64,000 nt of DNA. It comes from Lithospermum erythrorhizon. Its lineage: Eukaryota; Streptophyta; Magnoliopsida; Boraginales; Boraginaceae. The stretch covers positions 124,001-188,000 of the forward strand of contig JADFUC010001417.1 in the NCBI GenBank assembly GCA_019722365.1, in the 5' to 3' direction. Both the position numbers and the translations under genes were made by a program. The notes below the pieces were generated by a model. It made no database searches. It was given only the letters and a program-made list of their open reading frames with translations, and had not been told where the DNA came from. Shown here in pieces: positions 12,301 to 23,934 of this stretch. How positions within the stretch are numbered: the stretch's first letter is position 1; each line of letters begins with the position of its first letter.

Positions 12301-13959
12301 AAGTGAAGAATCTAGTGGTCCAACATAAATATCTGTGACTTGAGTGGTAGTTGTACTGCTCATTTCATCTACCATGTATTTATTGTAATTTCATGATTCA
12401 TTATGTATTATCAGAACGGATGAAGTGCCATGCATATTGCATTTCTCCAAAGTGGAGTGAGTATATTAGAGTTATTATTCATAGGGGCTATTAGACTATA
12501 ATACAATATGTAAAATAATATAGCTTTAGTTATTCATGTCATAATAAGTAATTCTAAAAATCATATAATAGAATTAATACTTGTGCTTACAATCCCACTG
12601 AAACGCACTAAGTATACCAAGATCCTACATGACTAAGAATCGAACGGCAGCACGCATACATTTCAATTCCTAATCACATAGGTAGGTGCACCATCACCAA
12701 TCATGACTATCATGACTCTTGGCATCACTAAAGTTCATCTTAGACTATATAAATGACCTCTTTTTGCGGGCCTGCTTCATGCACATGAAAATCACATGCT
12801 CAAGTAATCAAGCTCACCGACATTTAGCTCCGGGTCGGATGTTTATAGCCCATGTCATGCACTTTGGGGTAGTCGTATAAACACCCCATCGAAAGTTGTT
12901 CTTTGGCATGACACGCCTACCAATCCGTAGGTCCAAGCATTACAACGACTCAAATCCACCCTTAGAGTTGCATTTAATAATAATACTTAATTTATAGTGG
13001 AATTATTTATATTTAACCAAAGATATATACATAAGCAAGTAGTCATATATAACATAAATTACAAGCATAAAATATAACACTAACAACAAAGACTCGCGAT
13101 ATTCCATAAAATCTAGACTAGCTTCTAAACTACGCTTCTAGTTTACTAACGATTCTATCATCCGCCTCCACTGAAATGGTCTCCAATTTTTAATTAATTA
13201 TATTTACATTAAATAATAATAAATTAAAATCTCTCTACTCATTTATCTTAGGCAAAGATTAATCAGGCCGTACATCCCAAAAATACATCTAAGGCATATC
13301 ACTAGTCTTCTTCTTATCCATTATCAAATTATGTAATGTATTTCATATTATCCAATAGTGAAATTAAAGTATGTCATAGTTAATGGAAAAGAACAATATT
13401 TTAAAGGCACACATATGATCTAATCGAATTAAAACTATTAAAAGTAGTTAAATTACATTAATTAAACTAATTTCCAATTTAAAATAATTTTAATTGATAT
13501 CGAAATATTAATTTGAGCAAAATTGGACTTAAACCATTTAAAATCAAGAAATAAGCCAAACTAGCCCAAAAGGACCTTAGCCCGCTGCTCATATAAGCCC
13601 AGCACGCCCATCGATCTTAAATCGAACTGATGTAATTTTTTCGCTCAACAAATTCATAAAAATTTGGAAAAATATTTCTGATTTAACTACAATGACTATT
13701 TTCGAAAATAATTAATGATTAATCAGATTTAATTATTTAATCAACAAACTTCTATAATTTGAATTAAAATTATCCAATTGCAATTTATACATATAAAATC
13801 TCGCATTCAAGAAAACATAAACCGATTTCATGCATTTAATTATGTAATTACAATGATTAACTCACTGATAATTAATCGTTGATTTTACGATTTAAAATAA
13901 CAATTATTAAAAATCAGAACTGTGATTCTACAAATATAATAAAAATAATAACAGACAAG

Positions 13960-14811
13960 TGTGTACTTTTCTTCGTGTGAATTGGCAGAGGGAACAAATT
14001 TTGAGGAGACTCTGAACAATCAACTTAGATTGTCTCTAAGAATAGTCCACACCAACGACGAATCCAACCCCACCGCAGCCTTTTAATAGAGCTCTAAAGT
14101 TAAATTGTAGACGAGGTCGGGTAGAAAATATGAAAGTGAAACAGAGAATTCTTCTTAACTCAAAAAGTCAGAAAAGACCGACGTGAAGCCGATTTCACGC
14201 AGTTTCACGACCTTATATGTGCATCAAATGTCCTACTTTTTAGGCATTTCAAGACTTGTGATGAAACTCTTCCACCTCCTTAAGAGGAATATTCTAGAAT
14301 ATTTGAGTTTCAAGGCACAAACTTCTCCTCCTTTTTCTCCCTTGTTCAACTATGATGAGTGTTCCAGAACATTCCACTTCTTATCCCTAAAATCAAGGCA
14401 TCTTATGTGGAGAAGAGAATATTCTGGAACCTTCACACTTTATCCTATTTTAGTCGAACATGAGTGATTTCCAACAATTGAAATTTCGCCCTAATATTCT
14501 CATTCAGTTATATTTTAAACCTCGAAAGTTATTATTAAATTATAATTCGATTTCGTTGTTGTGTGTGACCTCTTAGGCTCGATCAACAATAGAAATATAT
14601 TAATTATGTTAAACCGAACATCATATTAATATATAGATTATGGCGGACTCTAGTAAGCCATCACAATGTCAATCGATTTACCTAATATAGTAATTGTCCA
14701 ACAATTAATATATATCTGAACTTATTATTATTTAAATGTAATAATCGGTTGTGCAATCTAATTGTTCAATGGACATATATTTATGAGATATAACATCTCA
14801 TATTTCCAACA
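13960..14811 (-). repeat. Copia element 1, right-hand LTR (minus strand)
   Basis: This is the second copy of the LTR at 7545-8382, starting TGTTGGAAATATGAG on the minus strand at 14811. Shared blocks run from tctctaagaatagtccacacc through the aacaattg box to the TG end. By position it should be the 5' LTR of copia element 1. I could not find a clean primer-binding site next to its inner end. Outside its TG end the sequence cccttttcatggga gives a purine-rich run on the minus strand, so it may instead be a 3' LTR from another copy. Confidence 0.7.
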
Positions 14812-14889
14812 CCCTTTTCATGGGAAGTTGCCGAATTCATATTAAGAACAAGAACACTTGTTTTAATTCTTGATTTATCCAATTGATAT

Positions 14890-15200
14890 CCGAAGCCGAA
14901 CATACTCAATCAGAGGATTCAACTCCCTCCCTGGTGAACATACTCTTAACCCGTAGGACGCCGCTAGCTCAAGATCTATGCCGGATAGTTCTTCTCGCAT
15001 TTCTCAACTGCTGGAAGCGTGAGGCAATCACCTTCCCATTCTCGCATCGAACACACCCTGTCCCTCGATGCGAAGTATCGCTATAAATCACGTAGCTCCT
15101 CGTAACTGCATCTGCATCACAACACCGCGCCGTAGTCAACCCCCCTCAATACTCGGCTAGCCTCACAATCATCATCCTGCATAAACGGAACCCCTTTCCC
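14890..15200 (-). pseudogene. Gypsy 1 RNase H remnant
   Basis: Reverse-strand translation shows IYSDTSHRGTGCV and ENGKVIA followed by a shifted QQLR stretch. It aligns with the gypsy RNase H motif that usually reads YCDASHRGLGCVLMQ..KVIAYASRQL. It directly follows the reverse transcriptase remnant and ends near the junction with copia-derived DNA. Confidence 0.75.
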
Positions 15201-15239
15201 GTCAACTGGTCAATGGCGTGGGCGATCAAAGAGAAGTCC

Positions 15240-15850
15240 TCACGAATCTCCCGTAATAACCACTAACCCCAAGAAACTCCTCACCTCGCCACCGCGGACG
15301 CCTCCCAATTGTTCACGCCTCCACCTTCTCAAGTGATCAACACAAATACCGAAATAACATGACCCAGAATTGCACTTTCGCCAACCGTAACTCACATTTG
15401 GAAAACTTGGCATACAATCGCGCCGCCTCAAGATCCCCAAAACAATCTCGGCAAATGCCTCTCTATACCTCCTCCCTCTCGAATATCAAAATACCATCAA
15501 TGAAGACCACTCACAAACTCATCCAAATACTCAAATACCCGGTTCATCAAATCCATAAAGGCCGGTGCATTTGTCAATCCAAACGGCATCACTATAAACT
15601 CATAATGTCCATAACCAGACGTAAGCGTGATTGAATATCCTCCCCTTTGATCTCAATCATTACAACCAGATCGCAAATCAACGAGAACACCTTGGCATCC
15701 TTCACCGATCAAACAAATCATCGATTCCGGGGCAACGGGTATTCCGCTCTAATGGTCACTTTATTCACCGCCTATAGTCACGTACGCCTCATTGAATCCA
15801 TCCTTCTTTTTCACAAACAACACCGGGCGCACTTACCTGAGATACACTCC
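15240..15850 (-). pseudogene. Gypsy 1 reverse transcriptase remnant
   Basis: The minus strand encodes VKKKDGF (about 15800-15830), [20 protein letters not shown] followed by [14 protein letters not shown] (about 15520-15625), YAKFSKCE (about 15395-15420) and EVRSFLGLVV (about 15256-15290). These are, in order, finger, palm and thumb blocks of Ty3/gypsy RT. The catalytic YIDD block lies where the frame is disrupted. Several single-base shifts separate otherwise well-conserved blocks. Confidence 0.9.
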
Positions 15851-16199
15851 GTCCGATGAATCCCTTGTCCAACACCCAGAATCGAGTCCGCAATTTCTAA
15901 CCGGCTGGAGCCATCCCGTACGGCGGAAAGGTAAATTGGTGCCATACCCTAATAACCTCAATAGCAAATTCGATCTCCTTCTCGTGGCAACTCGGCAAGT
16001 CCTCGTGAAAACATCTCAACTCTAACAACCCGCACATCCTCCGTCTCGTTTCTCTTCTATTCTAATCAACCACATATCCCAAGAACCCACACCCTCTTTC
16101 CGAATCAATCTCCTAAATTCCTCAAGCGCCGATACAAAAAGTCGGTGTAAATCTTTCGCTTCCCACAAATCGGATATCCGTCTTCCGAACCCACAAAGC

Positions 16200-16300
16200 A
16201 ATCTTTCCATGGCAATCAATAACGGCATGATGTTTCCCCACCAATCCATACCCAAGATAAGGTCAAAATCGTAAAGCTCAAATGGAAGAAATCAACGCAT
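16200..16300 (-). pseudogene. Gypsy 1 aspartic protease, C-terminal motif
   Basis: The reverse strand reads DFDLILGMDWWGNIMP, matching the FDVILGMDWL motif downstream of the active site in plant gypsy retropepsins. The active-site D-S/T-G itself was not found in frame. Confidence 0.75.
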
Positions 16301-17099
16301 AAACAACCCGACTCACCAACAATCAAAGGACGCTTCCCTATATACCAATCTAACCATAACCGACTCCTCCCTAAGGTGTCATATAATCTCAAGTGGAACA
16401 GCAAAGGCACACCACATACGATAAGTAAATAAAACTCGAGAAACAAAAGAATGCGAGTCTCCAAAAATCAAACAACACCCCGGCCTCAATATCATACGTA
16501 AATAATGCACTGCCACCACCCAGGGGTACTCGCGCCTCCCGATGCGTAAACGCATTTGACCGCCTCGACCAGCCTCCCGCCAGCCGCTACCCACAAGACT
16601 CCTCCGAGGTCCTTACAGCCTCCATATCCCCGCCTCCACCGACCGACCACCACGACTCTAATAACCACCTCTCTCGACAAGGCCGAACGGCGCCGACGCA
16701 TTTCAAGACCTCTCTCTAATCAACTGGGACAATCTCGCGATGTCCCCGTCAGCTGCATCTAAGAACATATGACCACCCTCTCCCGGCAATCTCACTGCGG
16801 CCCAATCCGACCACAACGTAACAATGACACCGCCTCCGAACCCCCGAAACTACTCAACCCCATGATCTCTAGGCACCCACCGTGTGTGTGTACGAGCAAA
16901 TGAATAACTCGGCGAACTGGCTCTGAGCACCGAAGGATCGCCTGTGACTCCACTCGCCGGTCCGCCCTCCTCTCGAACTCTGTGAGCTGTAGCGCCTACC
17001 GGAAAAGAAAGCCTCAGCTCCACCTCCCGATCCACTCGCCCGCTCTCCGCTTAACTCCATTTCCATCTTCGTAATGCATTCCTCACAAAGACGTGGAAA

Positions 17100-17760
17100 C
17101 TAGTAAACTCCATCACCGAGATCCGGTGACGCATTCCCACGCCAATCCATCCCCTCGAATCTAGTGATCCTCTTCGCCTACCGGATAAACATCGTGAAGT
17201 ACGCACAAATCACCGAATCGCCTCAGATTCTCCACCGACCTCAAACTCGTGTCAATGAAATCACTCTCTCTCCAAGGCCGCCTACGCTGGTCTCAAGCAA
17301 TAATTCTCCTAAGAGCTCAACAAATCGCCTCCTGTGAAAACACGAACTTCCCTCTCTCAAGCAATGAGACGCGCTCAAGTTCTCCCCCACCAGCCACGGG
17401 CACCTCAAGTCTATAAGTAGCAAACTTCACTCTCATCTCGCCCACAATCCCCATCGGCTCAAAAATCGACTTCATGTCCCGGATGAACTCAATAGCCTCA
17501 AGCCCGGCGAACCCCCGAAATTTCGTGGATCCTCTTCAAAAACCGGTCAAACAACTTGCTCTGGAATTCGACCCCCTGCTGCTCGGCCACCTGAGCATTC
17601 ACACTCTCTTCTACGAGGTCTACCCCAACCTCCTCAACATGCCTCGTAAGCATCCACCCGATCCCCGCCGTCCACGCCAGACTCATCGACGCCTATACCC
17701 CTACCACTGGCCTCGGCCCTACCCCGGGCACCTCTCGCTCTACCTCGCCCACGCACTCTA
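17100..17760 (-). pseudogene. Gypsy 1 gag remnant
   Basis: Reverse-strand fragments include FLKRIHEISG, EAIEFIRDMKSIFEPMGI and KFATYRLEV. These fit the retrotransposon gag domain pattern (FL...PP.F.G..P.EAE.WL..ME.IF...), which ends in an 'ATYRL' block before the W-rich helix. No intact CCHC zinc knuckle was found between here and the protease. Confidence 0.65.
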
Positions 17761-17867
17761 GGCGGCATCCCTACCAGTCTACGCAACAAAAAGAAAAGAC
17801 ACAGACGTTAACAAAAAAGACACCACTCTCCTCGACTCCTCAAAGAAAAAAACAAAGAGTACACAAA

Positions 17868-17881
17868 CTACATGATACCCA
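17868..17881 (-). other. Possible gypsy primer-binding site
   Basis: On the minus strand the bases read cttgggtatcatg, similar to the initiator-Met PBS core TGGTATCA. The site lies between the LTR and gag, as expected, but the match is short and imperfect. Confidence 0.35.
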
Positions 17882-20696
17882 AGTAATCCGAACCTAAGCT
17901 CGATAATTAAAATCAGAACGACCGCCTGTGTCGGCCGCCTGGTGCGAGTAGCCATTAAAATCCTAACACCGTGAGTCAGCTCAAACCGACGGACGCACTC
18001 AAAGGCTTAAATACACCAAGTTTCATCCAAAAACGTGATCACAATTAAGTTTCCCAAATCAAAACAAGCTTTTTAAAATTTTATAATCCATCACCGACAT
18101 TTAAACGAGACAACCCATATATATATGCACAAATATCCCAAAATAAAGTAATGCCTAAGAAGGCTACAAATGTATTTATTAATGCGACTGCATTCCTCGA
18201 ATACAAACGACAAATTTATTGGCCAAAGTTTCAAAAGGAAAATACAACAATCAAAATGGACAACACACATCAAAATCGATCATGAGGATCCTCGCCACCC
18301 GATGCTCACCTAGCCACAACAAAATCCTCAAACAAATTGCTCAATCGATGCTCCGTCAACCTCAAGACAAATGAATCACGCCTAACGCGAAAGGGGCGTA
18401 GCGAGGCTTAGTAGAAACTTAACACAAAGGAACTTACCATACGGAAATAGATAGTCATAATTTAATAATCAAATATGAATAATATACATGACTAGGACTA
18501 TCTAATCAGTCATACAACATACTCCTAGAAATCTCAAACATAATACATGAGGATATAATAGGCTTCTCAAAGAAGCACACAATTTCTAAAGAAATCAATA
18601 GACTAACAACGACTAAAACTCTAGTCATCAAACTCCTCCTATCTCATATATCCCCTACCTCAAGTATACTAACCTCTAACGCAAGATATAATTAATCCGT
18701 CTCTACCTGTGGAACGGACTAATCAATAATCACCCGCACTTATAACAAGCAAAGATAAGGCCAAAACCGCATTTATACACAAAGTATAAGGCACACCGCA
18801 CTTATACACAAAGTTATAAGTGCACACCGCACTTATACACAAAGTATAAGGCACACCGCACGCTATACCGTAGCATAAAAGCCACATCGACAACGCACAA
18901 TAAAGAAAGTTGATCAAAGACTCCATACCCGCTCTTATACCGAAGTATAAGGCCAACCGCACGCTATACCCAGAGTATAGTGGCCACACCGACAATGCAC
19001 ACAAAGAAAGTTTATCAAACAGAATATACCCTGGCTTCTTATACCAAGATAAAGCCAAACCGCACTTATACACAAAGTATAAGGTGCACAATCAAAGACT
19101 TATACACAAAGTATAAGGCACACCGCACGCTATACCGTAGAGTATAAAATAATAGCTGCCACATATCCCGCAGCGAAGGAGAGTCACCTAATCCTAGTAA
19201 TCCCAAACTATAGGTCACCCCGATACTCAAGTCACCTCAAACTCTGTGATAACCCAACAACTACTTTACTCCCAAACAAGATAAAGACACATCTAAAACA
19301 TCCCACAATCGGAATCAATCACAATCGCCATAGCGCCATAAACATATCAAAAAGTGCTAACAAGGCTGTTACATAATATAATAGTGCCGCCAAGGCCACA
19401 GACCCGAATATAAGCTTGGGAGTTCGCCCGTTATTTATCAAAGAATCTTCGCCACCGAACACAATCACATAACACAACAATTACAAGTATATCACTCTCA
19501 TAATCATAATACAATGGCATGTACATCATTCTCACATAATCACACCACAATAACATGTATATCACAAATCACAGGCACGAAGTAACACCCGCGAGATAAG
19601 TACTCACCTCTCAGCCACCGCAAAACCTTCGCGAAAAACAATCAAGGTAACCGCCTTTTCCACGATCAACGCCAAAACAACACCCGTAAAGTATAATCAA
19701 GACCTACTACTATACCTGGCTGCTCTAGAAGATACATAACCAACTCTAGGGAATTATCTCTAAATTTAACATGATCTGATAAACTATCGAATTATAATCC
19801 CATCGGACACAACCCACCCGATTCCCCGCTAAATTCCATCTTATCACTTTCTCATTACAAATCGACTTATAAGTTATTCTAACTAATCATCGCTCCATAA
19901 TTAACAATCTATACTCCGAAATATCAATTATAACTCAACTTGAAATTTACACTTTTTCAACATAACACCCTTTAATCAATTTTAAATCACCAATTTAACA
20001 TCATAACAACTATAATAAGGTCCCAATATAACCTCCTACACATTTAAAGTCTTATAAAAATATCCACATAAAAGCTTCAACAAAACCCTAAGTCAACTCG
20101 ACCATAACGTCCTCAAACGATCTCTAAATCACTTAATTCATCACTCAAATACGCTACGTAACCCATAACCAAATTCAAGATTTATCATAAAATTCAATTA
20201 TGAAAAGTCAACTAAAAGTCAACTATGTCAAAACCCAAGAAATATCTCGAAAGACTTGAAATTTCTTACCTTAACTCGAAGAGAATGATGGTAACAATAT
20301 TCTACAACCGATCTGTGCTCAGCCACACCGAAGAGAGAAATGGAAAATGAAATTTTTTTTTGGGTGGGGGAGCGGCTTAATTTCTGCCAAATGGTGAAAA
20401 AGAAGCATTTAAGTCAGGATGAGATGACGATGAGACAAGTGAGGATATGCATGAATAGATATTTAAAAAACTCGAGTCCCGTCTCGGCTTCTAAGTAATT
20501 CTCCGCTATCGCATTCTAAACCTCCACGAACCCGATTTCAAAGATAAAATCTTCCATGGCAAACACTACTAAATTATAAATGAAATGGGCCAAAGTTTTT
20601 ATTTAAATAATATTATCATCGAAAAAATTATACTATTCCTGTCCCACCGAATCTAAATTTTTTTTTTTTTTTTTTTTTTCATAACGGGTTATTACA
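17882..20696 (-). repeat. Gypsy element 1, 5' LTR (~2.8 kb)
   Basis: On the minus strand it begins TGTAATAACCCGTTATG at 20696, a typical start for long plant gypsy LTRs. Its inner limit is set by the putative primer-binding site. Sequence near 19600-19720 (tactcacc...ccttttccacgatcaacgc) and near 20230-20300 (cttaccttaactcg) recurs in the solo LTR at 34.4-36.5 kb, in the same order and orientation. A 22-base poly-T run lies at 20658-20679, just inside the outer end. Confidence 0.65.
18755..19150. repeat. Hairpin minisatellite inside the gypsy LTR
   Basis: The word cttatacacaaagtataag, an imperfect hairpin with complementary cttata/tataag arms, recurs with spacer gcacaccgca at about 18765, 18798, 18831, 19066 and 19099, with degenerate versions between. 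A larger unit of roughly 150 bases (ending gacaa.gcacaa.aaagaaagttgatcaaa) is also repeated twice. Copies differ by small indels. Confidence 0.85.
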
Positions 20697-21851
20697 AAGA
20701 TGGCTTACATCTTTTACAGAGGATTCTTCCCAATCCTCGAATATTGCATCTACTTATCTTTAGTTTAAGTTTTCATATATTACGATGCTTTTTCTCTGCT
20801 CCATTTGTTGGAGGTCATAGCTATATAGGCTTGCTTTTGTAATATGTATAAACTGTTATTATATGCAATGAATTATAAAAAAAAAAATTATATTTTTACA
20901 TTAAAAATAACAATAATTGAGATTTTTTGTGTTACTTTTATGTGTCTTTTATGATTGTCCAAAAATTTAAATTTTAAAGTAAAATTTAACATTCACTATT
21001 AACGCCCTAAATTGCATTAGACTCTTCGACTAAAGTAGTTCCAATGCAGCGCAGAAAAATACAAATCCCGAACCGAACCGACCGAAACCGAACTGAAAAG
21101 AACCGAATTAAGTGAATCGAACCGATGAAATAAAATATAAAACCGAATATATTTCGTGCTCTGCTTTTTCCTGAATCGACCGGTTCGAAACCGACCGAAC
21201 CGATCTAATTATTAATAAAAAAAAATTAAATATATATATAAACTCCCAAAACAGACCTAAACCTAATCAGACTTAGTAAGCCCCCACCCCAATTTCAAAC
21301 TTCCAACTCTATTTTCAAGCCCCAAGACTCACAAGTTCTATGACAACCAAAGACTCATCCTCGTAATAATTATTTTCTCAAGTTATAGTACTGTCCTTTT
21401 ATGTACGGCTTGCTTTTATTTATTTTCCTCGCCATACTTGATATGTTTTGTTTAGTTATTTTTGTTTTTTCAGCACTGTAATTTAGTTTGAATTTCTTCT
21501 CTATATTAATTGTGTTTTATTCAATTTTATAATACGTTTTGTTTTCTTAGGCCCAGTGAAATTTTAACTGAACCGAACCGAACTCTAATTGTTCCGAATT
21601 CCATTCTCGGTTCCATTGCAAAATTAACCCATCGCGCTTGGCAGCCATTTTCCCGAAAGTCAATTTAACCAACCATTGAACCCCTGCTTCCAATTACGGA
21701 GCATCAAACCAAACTGAGCACATTGAACGAGCATATATGATGGGGCTCTAAAATCTTATCATGAATATGAGTCAACACAATAAAAGAAAAGAAAATAAAT
21801 AAATATCCTATCTTACATCCTGAGGTAATGAAAGCTTGAAACAAAACAGAG
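20697..21851. other. Intergenic region upstream of the thioredoxin gene
   Basis: AT-rich DNA with no supported gene. It contains a low-complexity stretch rich in ACCGAACCG-type words at about 21068-21210, with a further short run near 21568-21600. The last few hundred bases would include the promoter of the thioredoxin-like gene, but I could not single out a convincing TATA box. Confidence 0.5.
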
Positions 21852-23272
<1,421 letters not shown>

Positions 23273-23611
23273 TCTTTAAAAGAGATGGTAAACTTCTTAT
23301 ATATCAAGAAACTATAAGAAAAGGTTTTGATTGCTTCTTGTTATTTGGTTCATAGACACCACTTTCTTGTCTCTTGGTTTTGTTTATAAGTTCTTGTAAT
23401 TTGTTAATATGACCAGTTTGTGTAAATTCATCAGAGATGGTTTCTGTACAGCAAAGAACTTTGTTAGTGAAAATGGACAAATGGTCCTAATTTCCAATTA
23501 CCGACTACTTATTTCTTATGAATAATCAAGTTACCTCATTCTAATAACCACCAATGGGGAGGTATGCAAAAAGAATGGAACATTGTTTCGCTCAACAGTG
23601 CTTTTCAAGTC

Positions 23612-23720
23612 ACTACGGTTAGTCTAGTGGTCACAATATATTACTCGTAATAACGAAGTCCAGGATTCGTATTCTTGCAAATTGCAATGACAAGAGCTAA
23701 ATTTGTATATATATATTCAT
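23612..23720 (+). mobile_element. tRNA-derived SINE copy downstream of the thioredoxin gene
   Basis: An A-box-like ttagtctagtggt is followed by a degenerate B box (caggattcgtattc), and then AATGACAAGAGC, in the same spacing as the copy in intron 1. It lies between the convergent thioredoxin and transporter genes. No poly(A) tail of note is seen. Confidence 0.6.
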
Positions 23721-23934
23721 TTTAGTAGAACAAAAGAAAAATTACAGTACTATTGACTACTTTGCACAGAACATTGACCAAAGACATCCAAAATCCAAAA
23801 GTTACATACATCAACTAAAAGAGTTGACTAGCTCTGGTAATTAACAAACCTGAAAACCAATTTATATTTGGCCTGGTACCTACAATTAACATACATAATT
23901 TCTTAATTTTCATTATATAAAATATGATGAAGTA

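Larger units (their letters stand above)
8383..13955 (-). mobile_element. Copia element 1 internal region (Ty1/copia, degraded)
   Basis: Reading right to left on the minus strand there is an AT-rich leader (about 12.4-13.95 kb), a protease remnant (~12.26 kb), a GAG-pre-integrase remnant (11.67-11.89 kb), an integrase core (11.17-11.66 kb), reverse transcriptase (10.15-10.7 kb), RNase H (9.44-9.64 kb) and a polypurine tract at 8383-8392. This PR-IN-RT-RH order defines Ty1/copia. No convincing gag frame is left between the leader and the protease. Frameshifts and stops occur throughout, so it cannot be coding as shown. The same family recurs as copia element 2 at 36.6-43.8 kb. Confidence 0.85.
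14830..20696 (-). mobile_element. Ty3/gypsy element 1, truncated (minus strand)
   Basis: From right to left on the minus strand: LTR (about 17.88-20.70 kb), gag (about 17.1-17.76 kb), protease (~16.2-16.3 kb), reverse transcriptase (15.24-15.85 kb) and RNase H (14.9-15.2 kb). Integrase and the 3' LTR are missing: the element meets copia-family sequence at about 14.8 kb. Domain order and motifs ([24 protein letters not shown]) identify Ty3/gypsy. The frame is broken many times, but substitutions within the surviving motifs are few. Confidence 0.85.

Noticed and set aside
16216..16701. Several overlapping minus-strand frames in the gypsy block
   Set aside because: They are shifted readings of the degraded gypsy polyprotein. 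Only the ILGMDW protease motif is supportable.
18755..19150. Possible CRISPR-like repeat array
   Set aside because: Spacers are not unique and repeats are irregular palindromic units inside a plant gypsy LTR. CRISPR arrays are not expected in plant nuclear DNA.
23620..23700. Possible tRNA gene from A- and B-box-like words
   Set aside because: No cloverleaf arms, and the B box is degenerate. The match to the intron 1 copy indicates a SINE.
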